DNA of 48,036 bases from an uncultured Acetatifactor sp. (GTDB lineage Bacteria > Bacillota > Clostridia > Lachnospirales > Lachnospiraceae): NCBI GenBank assembly GCA_910589655.1, contig CAJUTJ010000154.1, positions 1-48,036 of the forward strand, in the 5' to 3' direction. Of the stretch, positions 8,014-17,155 are shown piece by piece (positions within the stretch are counted from its first letter, which is position 1; each line of letters begins with the position of its first letter). The notes under the pieces were generated by a model. That model had not been told where the DNA came from and did not search any database. It was given only the letters and a program-made list of their open reading frames with translations. The position numbers and the translations under genes are program-made.

Positions 8014-10641
8014 CTACCTGTTTCTCGTCAAAAGTTTCTTGATTTTCTGCCGGAACGGAATCTTCATATTTAATATTTTTATAAGAATCCGATATGTCAA
8101 TGAAGACTTCAGCAGCGTCAGCTCCGCATAAGCATCCTCCAGCTGTTTCCTTCGGCCGATATCAATGGTTTCGTCCATGTTTTCGTGATAATTGGCTTTC
8201 AAATAACCGTTATAGATATATCGGGGGTCAAAAGAATCCCGGATCACGTCATCGGCAAACTCCTTTTGATAAAACGCATAGTATTCACCCGCCATATCCC
8301 CACAGCTCTTTATGGAGACCTCTTTCAAACTTTCTCTCTTTTCCGCCAGCTTGCTGTCATCGGCAATGATTTCTTCGATCAGGGCAACCACATTGTCCTC
8401 CAAATGATCCAGCTCTACGGTCCAGCCGTAGCCATGCTTTAAGGTGCGTTCCCCCAGCGCGCCTACATTGGATACAATGACGGGAATCCCGTTTAACACA
8501 GCCTCCGTAAGTGTGTATGAGTAGGTCTCCGGCCAGAGCGACAGAATGCATATCAAGTCAATACGATGTTCCTGAAGAAGAACCGGAAGCTGCTGAGGTT
8601 TATAATATCCTGTTTTTACCAGATTATTCTTGTCCAATTCCTGCAGTTCTTCCACACCGATGCCCCCGAAGACATACCAAGATACCTCCTGAGGTCCTTT
8701 CTTGATAATCCTTGCGGCCCGTTCTCCTCCTTTCGCGGCATTCAGTCCTCCGATAAAGGCTACATTTAACTTACTTTTATCCGTTAATTCCTTGATTTCA
8801 AAATAATGAATATGCTTGATTTCCGAGAAGACCGCTTCGGGGGTCTTCATAAAGATTTCCACTCCCAGCTCCTTCCCCACACACATTCCTACGGGAACAT
8901 AGCCCAAGAAACCACAGTTCATTACCTTGACCTCTATGGAAACGTCGGGTCTGAACTTTACGGTGGTAGGAATCACACATTGATCCCCCCTGTCATTGGT
9001 GATTCTCAACCATATTTCGGTTCTCCGGCAGTCGCCGTCCTTCACATATGCCCAGCCTTCTATACAATATCCTCCCCCTGATTTGGTACAGGATTCAAAA
9101 CAGGCGATGACCTTCTTGGAAGCAATAGGATTTTCGATTACGTTTCTCTTTTCCGGTTTGTCGTAGCCATGCTCTATGACCGTCAGCTTGTCACGGATTT
9201 GGGGGTAATATTGAAGCAATATATTTTTTGCGTTTTCACTGGGCACAATCACCTTACGGGTCATCTGCAGATATCTTTCACATCGCTTCCGCCATGTCCC
9301 TATGTACGGGACGGAGGGTATATATTTCATCTGTTGTCCCAGACATTGAGCGCACTTCTCCGGCGATTCCTTTCCGATACACACCTGCTCGTCCGAGTCC
9401 AAAAGCTTAATCGTCGGACATACGAAATAAAAATCATGCAGTGTTAAAATCACCGGTATGTTTCTGCTGTCCGCCACGTCAAGCACATCAAAAGAAATAC
9501 CGTATAAGTGATGTATATGAATCATGTCTATCCGAAAAGCATCCAGAATCTGATTCCAGAATTCCACAATCCTTTTATCGCTTTTCAACGGGTAATCCCG
9601 GACTTTCGGCATGGAAAATTCAAAGGGGATGACTTTCTCTCCAATATAGGCCGTTACCGCCAGCGATTCCCCGTCCCTTGCCACCACAAACATATTATAC
9701 CTGTCCTTCAAGGAAAAGACCAGATCGTGGGCATGGAGCTGCGTCCCCCCGATATTATCGTCGGCGCCGTACTTAAAATCCGACTGTACTAACAGCAGCA
9801 GGTTTTTCTTCTCATTATACAAATCAAAATAGATGCCCACATTTTCCCCGATGCGTTTGTTCGGATTATCCCGGCAGTGCACGGCGTTGTTGTGCATTTG
9901 ATCGGGATATCTTTGGTATAAGATCTGCTCATGCTGCCGGATATACTCTTCCTTCTCTTTGGACACAAAGGACTTCGTGCCGCTGTGGTAAATGTATGTG
10001 TTATCGCACATCACATGTTTATAACCGGCCTGCTCCGCCCGGTTGCAGAAATCGTTTTCCTCCCCGTAGCCCCTTCCGAAAGTCTCCGCATCGAAATTAC
10101 CGATGGTTTCGATGACCTCGCGCTTCACCAACATACAGAAACCGTGGGCAACCGTGATGTCGGGATAGTCGCGGAAGCTGCACCGCTCCACAAGCTCTGC
10201 CGCCTTTTCTATCCCAAGCCCCTCCGGCAGTTTATTTTCCTCGCAAAAAAGAGGCACGGAACACAGGGTGGCATTGTTTGACACCGGTGTCACCGTTCCC
10301 ACAGCCGGGTCGCTGTATGCACAGGCAGTCATCTTTTCAACCCAATTCCGCGTTACTACCGTATCGGAATTCAGCAGAATGACATCATGATCCCGTGACT
10401 GTGCCATCCCCAGATTGATGTTGGCGGAAAAGCCTTTATTACTCCCGTTATGGATCACAATCACATTGCCGTGTGTTTCCGATTGCTTGTCCAGATACGG
10501 CTTGATTCTTTCATCGGGGCTGTTATCGTTAATCAATATCAGACGATTGCCCTGTAAATCCGTATTCTTATAAATACTGTCCAAACAAATCCGTAAATCT
10601 TCAAATGCATTATAAATCGGAACTATAATATCAACTGCCAT
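8014..10641 (-). CDS. two-headed glycosyltransferase (GT2 + GT4)
   Basis: 875 aa. Residues 1-250 are a rhamnosyltransferase-type GT2 domain ('DIIVPIYNAFEDL', 'LLNSDT', and 'GYGEENDFCNRA' as the ED-type motif). Residues about 285-790 form a GT4 GT-B domain ('GGTQLHAHDL', 'HIHHLYG', and 'WPETYSYTLTEAVLNGIPVIVS' features near the donor site). A beta-rich insert at about 505-620 ('IEGWAYVKDG ... RPDVS') splits the GT4 lobes. Such fusions build the repeating unit of ABC-exported homopolymers or simple heteropolymers. It is the only dedicated transferase in the ABC module, so it may polymerise the chain alone. Its stop is 13 nt from the permease start. Confidence 0.85.
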   Translation of the reverse strand: MAVDIIVPIYNAFEDLRICLDSIYKNTDLQGNRLILINDNSPDERIKPYLDKQSETHGNVIVIHNGSNKGFSANINLGMAQSRDHDVILLNSDTVVTRNWVEKMTACAYSDPAVGTVTPVSNNATLCSVPLFCEENKLPEGLGIEKAAELVERCSFRDYPDITVAHGFCMLVKREVIETIGNFDAETFGRGYGEENDFCNRAEQAGYKHVMCDNTYIYHSGTKSFVSKEKEEYIRQHEQILYQRYPDQMHNNAVHCRDNPNKRIGENVGIYFDLYNEKKNLLLLVQSDFKYGADDNIGGTQLHAHDLVFSLKDRYNMFVVARDGESLAVTAYIGEKVIPFEFSMPKVRDYPLKSDKRIVEFWNQILDAFRIDMIHIHHLYGISFDVLDVADSRNIPVILTLHDFYFVCPTIKLLDSDEQVCIGKESPEKCAQCLGQQMKYIPSVPYIGTWRKRCERYLQMTRKVIVPSENAKNILLQYYPQIRDKLTVIEHGYDKPEKRNVIENPIASKKVIACFESCTKSGGGYCIEGWAYVKDGDCRRTEIWLRITNDRGDQCVIPTTVKFRPDVSIEVKVMNCGFLGYVPVGMCVGKELGVEIFMKTPEAVFSEIKHIHYFEIKELTDKSKLNVAFIGGLNAAKGGERAARIIKKGPQEVSWYVFGGIGVEELQELDKNNLVKTGYYKPQQLPVLLQEHRIDLICILSLWPETYSYTLTEAVLNGIPVIVSNVGALGERTLKHGYGWTVELDHLEDNVVALIEEIIADDSKLAEKRESLKEVSIKSCGDMAGEYYAFYQKEFADDVIRDSFDPRYIYNGYLKANYHENMDETIDIGRRKQLEDAYAELTLLKSSLTYRILIKILNMKIPFRQKIKKLLTRNR

Positions 10642-10688
10642 AAGCTTTTACATTCCTCCGTCTATGAGTATATACTGTCTTCCTGTCG

Positions 10689-11492
10689 TTATAAATTCAC
10701 CTTATAAACCTCGTATAATGAAGTTTCACCTATCTTTTGCATATTTAAGCTTTCCACATATTCCTCGGAAAACCACCCTTTATTCCTGATAAAGTAATCT
10801 ACTTTTTCCCTGATGAGTGCACTGTTGACAAGCTCGGCGTCTATCTCCACATTATAATTTGCCATCAGCATAAGATAACGTTCCTGACTCATGGCAACAT
10901 CACATATCTCCTCATACGTCTTGTTAAAAAAATACAAGTCTGCCAGTCCCAGCACCGTTGTCAGGGATGCATCGTATTGCCGCAAATTGGGTATTACCGT
11001 TATATCTGCAAATACATTTACGGAAGGCTGCTCCGCGTCGCCGTGAATGATATCCGAAATTTCGATTACATTGGAATCCACCTTATAAATATTCCAATTT
11101 TCTTCTCTGATAATAACGGGATTTCCACAGCATATAATCAAAATACATACTGTCAAAAAACATAACACCCTATATAGTCTGCTCTTTAACCGATATAACA
11201 AGTCGGCAATTACAATGGAAATAATTATGCAGATCGGAATTATCCAGTAAAATCGATAATATCGCTCCTTCCGCCCCAAAAAATGAAGCACCACATTCAT
11301 AAAAAACGGATTATAAACGGAAACCAGTCCTGCAGCAAAAGGGATTCCAAGGCAATTACGCCAAGTCTTGTCCTTTTTGCAAAAGATAAAAACAACAGCC
11401 CCCGCAAAGAGTAACGGCAGAAATGGTTTTCCGTCCCAGTAGTTCTTAAAACATTCTATAAAAAATCTTATCCCTTGCGCGTCAATATTCAT
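10689..11492 (-). pseudogene. 3' half of a broken DUF6077-like membrane protein gene
   Basis: 267 aa open frame that continues upstream of its first ATG without a start, back to an in-frame TAG at 11580-11582. Residues about 25-125 hold four membrane helices, then a soluble tail ending 'SLYEVYKVNL'. It aligns by pattern with the C-terminal half of the intact DUF6077-like protein at 17831-19759, which ends 'DLMEVYQVLE'. Together with the 5' half (11635-12657) the span is 1969 nt, one base off a multiple of three. The spacing between the halves (about 47 codons) matches the intact paralogue, so this is one gene split by a frameshift plus a nonsense codon, not an insertion. Confidence 0.6.
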
Positions 11493-11634
11493 TTTCGTTT
11501 CTGCCTTCCCTGAGAAGTGTCTGTTCCCATAATCCTCCGGATTCCAAATATATCTAAACTGCCTTGCAGCCGGCTGGGGCTATGCAAAAAAGTCCGGCAG
11601 TCTGGCCGATGCACACAAACCGGCCTTAAAGAAA

Positions 11635-12657
11635 TCATGCGCTTGACAGCGGAACCAAATATATGAAAACATACAAAATGCATGGTGCAAAGCAAGCACT
11701 CAATCTCAACACTGTACCCCAAAAACGATCCCTCCGGAAAACAGGAATGGAATACAAGACCAATGCCGCCGGAATCACAAACGCACCGGATTTGCTGATT
11801 CCCAATCCCATGGCTGCCGTCCCAAACAACAGGATATAAATGCGGTTGTCCTTTTCTTTCACAATGTAAACCACCCACAATAATAGTAACGGCAATATTA
11901 CATTTGCCAGCATGGATTTCGACTCTGCAGTCCTGATAAACAAAAAGCCTGACCAAGTAAACAGCGAATAGGAAAACAGGTTAAGTACCGTCATGAGTAT
12001 CAGCGTCGTATTTGCCTTCTTTTTATCCTGCCGGAACAAGAGCATTGCAATATTATAGTAAATAACAGATACAAGCGTAATTTCAATATTTGCTAAAATA
12101 CGGTGGAAGAAGATCAGCGGATGTATATGGAGCAATCTGCATATGGCTGCCGAATGCATTTCATAAACAACAAAGCAATCTTTCCAATTAAACGAAGATA
12201 TCATCTTTCCGGAATACGGCTCGTATTGATTCATGGTATTGGTGTATACGGCCGTGGAAATTTGTCCTATGTATTGGCTGGTATCCCATGTGCTGCCGTA
12301 ACACATATTGTACAGCAACAACGCCCATTGTATCACGATGATAACAGCCAGCACCAAAAAGTCACTGCATACTATCTTTTCCTTTTCCACAGGGTTCTTT
12401 TTGGCTATCCACCCAAAGCATAAGAGCCACAATGCCAGCACTGCCAAGTATACATATGTTGTCAGTGACAGAGAACACTTCAACAATTGCATGGGAATGG
12501 AAACCACCTGAAAACAAAGGGAAGTAAAAATGTATCCTATGACAGGATATAAGCTCACATTACCCCGTATCTTCAAAACCCTGTCGATCAACGCCCCAAA
12601 TATGCAGTATATTACCAGCAGTAAAAAAAGCACTCCGTAAATCCACAAAAATTGCAT
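11635..12657 (-). pseudogene. 5' half of a broken DUF6077-like membrane protein gene
   Basis: 340 aa with about nine membrane helices, stopping abruptly after 'YLVPLSSA' inside what should be a helix-loop region. N-terminal organisation and the 'STWDTSQYIGQISTAVYTNT' region parallel 'YHDAAFYMGEALHFSDSL' of the intact paralogue at 17831-19759. Past the stop, the frame of the 3' half can be followed back to the same point (reading ...HDFFKAG...), which implies one extra base near 11636-11645. The family is a predicted polytopic protein common in Lachnospiraceae polysaccharide loci; a GT-C-like role is a guess. Whether the N-terminal part is still made and useful is unknown. Confidence 0.55.
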
Positions 12658-12684
12658 TATCTTATTCTTTCCCTTTATCCCTTG

Positions 12685-13812
12685 TCATGCCCGGAATCTT
12701 CTGACGGCATCCACAACAATATCCTGTTCCTCCGGCTGCAGATATGGATGCATTGGTATGGACAGCACCCTGTCACACAATCCGGTTGTCACAGATAAGT
12801 CTACTTTTACACAGTCCTCTGCCCGAAACGCTTTCTGTAAATGCATGGGCTTAGGATAATATATCATGCTGGGGATTTCTTGCTGTTTCAGTGCCTTTTG
12901 CAGTCCGTCCCTCTCCTGCCTGTTATCCAGCAAAATGGAATATTGCGCCCAGCTGGATTCAAAGCCTTCGGGAACCACAGGAGTCTTTACAACATCCGAC
13001 AGCAGCTCGGTATACCGGGACGCCACACGGTTCACATCCCGCAGCTCATATTCCCGGAAAGCGCGCAACTTGGTCTGGAGCACCGCCGCCTGAATGGTAT
13101 CCAACCTAGAATTCATTCCCACACGCACATTATCATACTTGTCCCCGCCCTTCCCGTGAACCCGCAAGGACAGCAGTAACTCGGCAATATCGTCATCATC
13201 TGTAAAAAGGGCTCCTCCGTCCCCGTAACACCCCAGAGGCTTTGCCGGGAAAAAGGATGTGGCGGAAATGTCTCCGAAGCTGCAGGCTTTCCTGCCCCCT
13301 ATCCCTCCGCCGAATCCCTGGGCTCCGTCCTCTAACAGCTTCATGCCATACTTGCGCACGATGGGAAGTATACGTCCGTAATCCGCCGGCTGTCCGAATA
13401 AATCCACCGCAATCACCGCCTTGGGTGTAAGCTTCCCTTCCGCAAGCACCTTCTCCACCGCCTCCTCAAGGGAATCCGGCGACAGGTTAAAGGTATCTTC
13501 CTCCACGTCCACAAAAACAGGCACGGCCCCTTCAAAAGCCACCACTTCCCCGGAAGCAAAAAAAGTGAAATCCGGCACAAATACCGCGTCCCCCGGGCCG
13601 ATATCCCATACCATCAGCGCCAGAGATAATGCGTCCGTCCCGTTGGCGCAGGAAATGCAATGCTTCACGCCCACATACGCCGCCAGCTCCCGTTCCAGCG
13701 CCTCTACCTGCCTGCCGCTGATAAAAGCGGAGCTGTCGATGACCTCCTGTATACCGCGGTCAATATCCGATTTTAATGCCTGATACTGCTTTTTAAGATC
13801 CCTGAACTGCAT
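12685..13812 (-). CDS. wbpE: DegT/DnrJ/EryC1 sugar aminotransferase (WbpE/WlbC-like)
   Basis: 375 aa from the ATG at 13812, which has AGGAGTGGG just upstream (a longer frame to 13857 lacks this). PLP fold type I: 'FFPAKPLGCYGDGGA' holds the Schiff-base lysine, 'LLEDGAQGFGG' the cofactor Asp and Gln-stacking region, and 'GMNSRLDTIQAA' is the usual family motif. It would transfer an amino group to the 3-keto group of UDP-3-keto-GlcNAcA made by the WlbA-like dehydrogenase in this locus, giving UDP-GlcNAc(3N)A. The function is assigned by the presence of wbpA, wlbA/wbpB and wbpD partners; they lie about 6-10 kb upstream rather than adjacent. Confidence 0.8.
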   Translation of the reverse strand: MQFRDLKKQYQALKSDIDRGIQEVIDSSAFISGRQVEALERELAAYVGVKHCISCANGTDALSLALMVWDIGPGDAVFVPDFTFFASGEVVAFEGAVPVFVDVEEDTFNLSPDSLEEAVEKVLAEGKLTPKAVIAVDLFGQPADYGRILPIVRKYGMKLLEDGAQGFGGGIGGRKACSFGDISATSFFPAKPLGCYGDGGALFTDDDDIAELLLSLRVHGKGGDKYDNVRVGMNSRLDTIQAAVLQTKLRAFREYELRDVNRVASRYTELLSDVVKTPVVPEGFESSWAQYSILLDNRQERDGLQKALKQQEIPSMIYYPKPMHLQKAFRAEDCVKVDLSVTTGLCDRVLSIPMHPYLQPEEQDIVVDAVRRFRA

Positions 13813-13834
13813 TTTCCCACTCCTTTTTTGTAAA

Positions 13835-15100
13835 TTACTTCTGTTTATTGTCTGCACATATTCCGTATCTTCTTAAGAAACCTTCCACCAATACTATATA
13901 AACCCCATAGGAAAACGCCGTAGCGGCCGCAACTCCCGTCATCTTAAACCGCTGTACTAAAAGAACGTTGCACACAATATTGGTAAACACCACCGCAACC
14001 GTAATTTTACTGTCAGCCTGCGGCCTTCCGGATAATGTCATCATATTTCCCTTGAGGATCTGCGGAACTGCGATACTGATACCGGTCAGCAAAATCAGCA
14101 GAGGAAACGCCCCTTTCAAATATGCCGGTTTCTGCATCAAGTAACACAATATATAATATCCTGCCAGAATCACCCCCTGAAATCCAAAGGCCGCCAGTCT
14201 GGAATATTTCTGTAACTGATTTATCCATTGGGACAGCCTTTCTGTCTGTCCGGCCTTAAGCAGCTGGGCTAATATGGGATTAATATTGGCTCTGATCACA
14301 AATAATATAGTTAGAACTCCTTCCGCCAGCATTGCCCCAAAGGAATAGATTCCCACAATATCATTGGAACAGAAAATACCAAGTACCAATATATCAACCT
14401 TCGTATTCAGCTGGTTCACTACTCCGCCTACTACGGCTTTGCTTCCGAAGACAAACTGTTCCTTTATTATCGAGAACCGGGGCATTTTCACTCTCACGGC
14501 TTTTCTTACACAAAATAGTCCAAGGATAAGCGTGAGCATCTCCGCAGCCAGAAAACAATAAATTCCATATTCGTAAAACTTTTGCCAATAAACTGCTGTC
14601 AGCACTGTCAACAGAATAATGACATACTTCATCATCTGAAGGACGGAGAATTTTTCCATTTGCCGATAAGCATTCAATATTCCCAGAATGCACTTATTTA
14701 TCCCAAAGGGAACCGCTGCCGCTGCCACCGCCCTGATTCCGGCCTCCATGGCAGGATCCCGATAAATATACCTCCCCAGCGCTCCTGCCGACAAATACAG
14801 GAAAAGTGCCGCTGCCGCGCCTGCAGCAGCGGAACAGGACAGCATACTTCCGGCAATCCTTCCCTCGTCATCCTTATTCTTTGCCCTTGCCAGAAAATAG
14901 ATCCCCGCCTGCTGCATCCCGCAGGATGCCAGCTGGCCAAGTACGGCATAATAAGCGGTTAACTGGTTATACATGCCCAAAATGTCACTGCTGCCGTATA
15001 ACATCACAACAATGTTTGTGACCATACCCAACAAGGCCGTAACGCCAAAACCGGCTATATTCCATAAAATACCGCTTTTTAACCTTGCTTCCATCTTCAT
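13835..15100 (-). CDS. Wzx-type lipid-linked oligosaccharide flippase (second copy)
   Basis: 421 aa polytopic protein of the MOP superfamily with about 12 predicted helices, beginning 'LKSGILWNIAGFGVTALLGMVTNIVVM'-type helix 1 and ending with a short cytoplasmic tail. It would flip undecaprenyl-linked repeat units outwards. A different flippase is encoded at 23831-25054 and the two are poorly alike by eye. Start ATG at 15100 or 15094; it follows the GT2 stop by three bases. Having two flippases, two polymerases and an ABC exporter in one locus suggests more than one polymer. Confidence 0.85.
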   Translation of the reverse strand: MKMEARLKSGILWNIAGFGVTALLGMVTNIVVMLYGSSDILGMYNQLTAYYAVLGQLASCGMQQAGIYFLARAKNKDDEGRIAGSMLSCSAAAGAAAALFLYLSAGALGRYIYRDPAMEAGIRAVAAAAVPFGINKCILGILNAYRQMEKFSVLQMMKYVIILLTVLTAVYWQKFYEYGIYCFLAAEMLTLILGLFCVRKAVRVKMPRFSIIKEQFVFGSKAVVGGVVNQLNTKVDILVLGIFCSNDIVGIYSFGAMLAEGVLTILFVIRANINPILAQLLKAGQTERLSQWINQLQKYSRLAAFGFQGVILAGYYILCYLMQKPAYLKGAFPLLILLTGISIAVPQILKGNMMTLSGRPQADSKITVAVVFTNIVCNVLLVQRFKMTGVAAATAFSYGVYIVLVEGFLRRYGICADNKQK

Positions 15101-15103
15101 CCG

Positions 15104-16084
15104 TCACTGCCTGTCCCTATCCGGCCCGCCGTAATATTCGCGCTTTTTACTGAAATACAAAAGCTCCTCCTGATTCATAATGATCTTGGACAATGTGTCC
15201 GATACCATCATCATAACGGCCAATAGAATCGAAACCACCGCGCAGAAAGCGCCTGTCAATCCTGCCCATAAGTAACCGGAAAACATTCCGGTCATAAAAA
15301 AATGTACAAAGAATATAATCTCTAGTACCCCCCCCATTCCCAAAAAAAGGAGGCTGAGGCTTCCGAAAAATTTTATGGGCTTATAATCCTTAAACGCCCC
15401 TAAAATGATGGAGCCGCTTTTTACCGCATATTTTAATACATTTGATGCCACTCTGCTCTTGCCGAATTCTCGCTCTCCGCGAATCTCCAGCGGTACTTCA
15501 ACGATCCGTATCTCCCTCTTGTTCGCCAGATTTAAAAAGGTCTCCTGTGTATATGTGAAACGACCCTTCAAATTCAGCCGCAGCATCGTATCCTTGCTAT
15601 AAGCCCTGAAACCACAAGCCACGTCATAATATTTCTTACCCACAATATTGCTGACGATTCTGGCCACCTGCCGATTTCCCCACAGCTTAACGGAAGGCAT
15701 CCCGGGAATATAATCCGGATTCTTGAATCTGGAAGCCGTGACCATATCTGCCCTGCCCTCCACAATGGGCTCCAGCAGTTTTTCGATATCTCTCGGATCC
15801 ATCTGCCCGTCGGCATCAATGTTTACTGCAAAATCGGCTTTTCTCCGCAGTGCTTCCCGGATTCCGCTCCAAAAGGCGCTGCCCACTCCCTGAGGCGTGC
15901 CGTGCCTGATGACAGCAGCTCCGTGCTCCTCGGCGATCCGCGAAGTCAGATCTGTAGAACCGTCATCCACGACGACCTTATCCAGATGTACCTTGCCGCC
16001 AAATAAAGACACCGGTACTGCATCCAGAACGCCGGCTATTGTTTTTTCTTCATTCAGCGCCGGAATAATCACGATACACTTCAT
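15104..16084 (-). CDS. membrane-anchored family 2 glycosyltransferase carrying an in-frame G8 tract
   Basis: 326 aa. GT-A domain with 'VIIPALNEEKTI', 'VVDDGSTD' and 'NIDADGQMDP' (donor/metal motif, 88-97), then two C-terminal helices (about 238-262 and 268-295), the DPM1/GtrB type. Codons 250-253 (Met-Gly-Gly-Val, in the first helix) are written with eight consecutive G. A one-base slip would keep the catalytic domain and remove the membrane anchor. ATG follows AGGAGG by nine bases and an intercistronic hairpin (16139-16150). In the present allele the frame is intact (ON). Confidence 0.85.
   Translation of the reverse strand: MKCIVIIPALNEEKTIAGVLDAVPVSLFGGKVHLDKVVVDDGSTDLTSRIAEEHGAAVIRHGTPQGVGSAFWSGIREALRRKADFAVNIDADGQMDPRDIEKLLEPIVEGRADMVTASRFKNPDYIPGMPSVKLWGNRQVARIVSNIVGKKYYDVACGFRAYSKDTMLRLNLKGRFTYTQETFLNLANKREIRIVEVPLEIRGEREFGKSRVASNVLKYAVKSGSIILGAFKDYKPIKFFGSLSLLFLGMGGVLEIIFFVHFFMTGMFSGYLWAGLTGAFCAVVSILLAVMMMVSDTLSKIIMNQEELLYFSKKREYYGGPDRDRQ
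15328..15335 (-). repeat. G8 homopolymer in GT2 gene (in frame)
   Basis: C8 on the plus strand, read as ...ATG GGG GGG GTA... The context 'GGAATGGGGGGGGTA' is almost identical to the tract in the SGNH hydrolase gene at 29472-29480. Length 8 gives an open frame. Confidence 0.9.
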
Positions 16085-16130
16085 CTCAGCCTTCCTCCTT
16101 CTTTTTATTCAACCTTACATCTTCTCACTT

Positions 16131-16170
16131 ACAGACATGCCGCCCACGGCACCACAAACAATCAATGAAT
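16131..16170 (-). other. intercistronic hairpin element, family B
   Basis: Minus-strand order: stop codon of the methyltransferase, 'GATTGTTTGTG', a small GCCG/CGGC stem (16139-16150), then 'ATGTCTGTAAGTG'. The flanks match those at 31121-31155 and 29584-29620. The ATG opens an 8-codon frame (MSVSEKM, stop). No U-tract follows, so it is not a terminator. Confidence 0.5.
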
Positions 16171-17028
16171 TAGATCCGGAAGAAAAAGACCGCTTTGTCC
16201 GCAGGCATCCTTTTTAAAACGGGATAAATCAGCTTAAATATTGCCGCTTTCCGTCCCCCATGCCTCTCTTCCGCATCCATTTCAAATCTTTCCTTCATCT
16301 TATTTACATCAATACTCCGGATGTCTTTGCATTCAACCAGCTTAAAGCCTTTTTTCGACATTAATTGTTCTATATTCTTCTTATTGAAATAGTAAATATG
16401 GGGGCTGTGAAAATGCAGCTGCCATAATCTGGCCAATTCCTTCACTCTCCCAAACCGTTCCAGCCACTCTGATATCTTATAGATTGCCCCCGTTGACAGG
16501 GGAATCGTAATAATCAGACAGCCTCCCTTTTTCAGATATTTTACACATCCGTCGATGAGCTCCGTCGTATGGTTAATATGCTCCCATACATTATTAAAAA
16601 TAATGAAATCATACTTACCGCACTCCGGCGGCAGATCTTGTGGAAACAGCCCTGTATGAACCCGCAATCCCTTATCTCTGGCCTTTTGTGCTACTGTGTC
16701 TTCGGCTTCAATGCCTTCCACTTCATAAACCCCCGATGCCTTCTCTATAAACCATCCATAAGAGCATCCCACCTCCAATCCCTTTCGGGGGGGGTAAAAT
16801 TTTCTTTAATAATGTTAATACGTTATCAAATTCTTTATTCCTTGCATCCTGTAAAGCCTGCTGCCTTTTCTCTTCATTTAATTGAGACCGGAAGGTCATA
16901 TCAATATCCAGATCAGGCGCCCATAGTAAGCCGCATTTAGGGCATCTTAGGAATTTCACCTGTTCCTTCCGCGCCATACGCCCATATGCCTTTTTCATAA
17001 TACTTCGGCAGTTTTCACATACAATCAA
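16170..17028 (-). CDS. class I SAM methyltransferase with zinc-ribbon N-terminus, frame OFF at a C8 tract
   Basis: Start is TTG at 17028 with GGAGG seven bases upstream. Residues 1-35 form a CxxC...CxxC zinc ribbon ('CENC', 'CPKC'), then a helical linker; 'LEVGCSYGWFIEKA' (SAM motif I) and 'DFIIFNNVWEHI' follow. The frame breaks at eight C (plus-strand G8, 16787-16794): as sequenced the product ends after about 101 aa at 16723. With seven C it reads ...KILPPRKGLEVGCSYG... and continues to 16170 as a 285-aa protein. The layout (ribbon plus methyltransferase) is that of sugar C- or O-methyltransferases in polysaccharide loci; the substrate is unknown. The downstream frame alone lacks the N-terminus and has no evident ribosome site. 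Confidence 0.8.
16787..16794 (-). repeat. C8 homopolymer breaking the methyltransferase gene
   Basis: Plus strand G8; on the coding strand TTA CCC CCC CCG AAA. It is the only one of the long tracts that is poly-C on the coding strand. Loss of one base (or gain of two) restores the full frame. Confidence 0.9.
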
Positions 17029-17090
17029 CCTGATACCTCCAAGCGTGCTCTAGCATATACCAATCCTCCTTGTGCGCGTAAGCGCACAAA
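17029..17090 (-). other. intercistronic hairpin element (B-like stem plus family C segment)
   Basis: Minus-strand order: TGTGCGC/GCGCACA stem of 7 bp (17071-17088), AGGAGG (17065-17070), then 'GATTGGTATATGCTAGAGCA', a second GGAGG and the TTG start of the methyltransferase. The latter segment matches 'GATTGGTATGTGCGATGAAG' upstream of the polymerase/ligase gene (31050-31092). Both sit directly in front of genes with switchable tracts. Confidence 0.5.
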
Positions 17091-17155
17091 ATTATTAAAA
17101 TTTTTGACAGTAATATTTTCTTCTCGGATTTTTGTATTATCAAAATACATTTCTT

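Noticed and set aside
11489..11956. 155-aa open frame overlapping both halves of the broken DUF6077-like gene
   Set aside because: It lies in a shifted frame through clear membrane-protein coding sequence, is rich in Arg, Cys and His, and has no ribosome site; it is a shadow.
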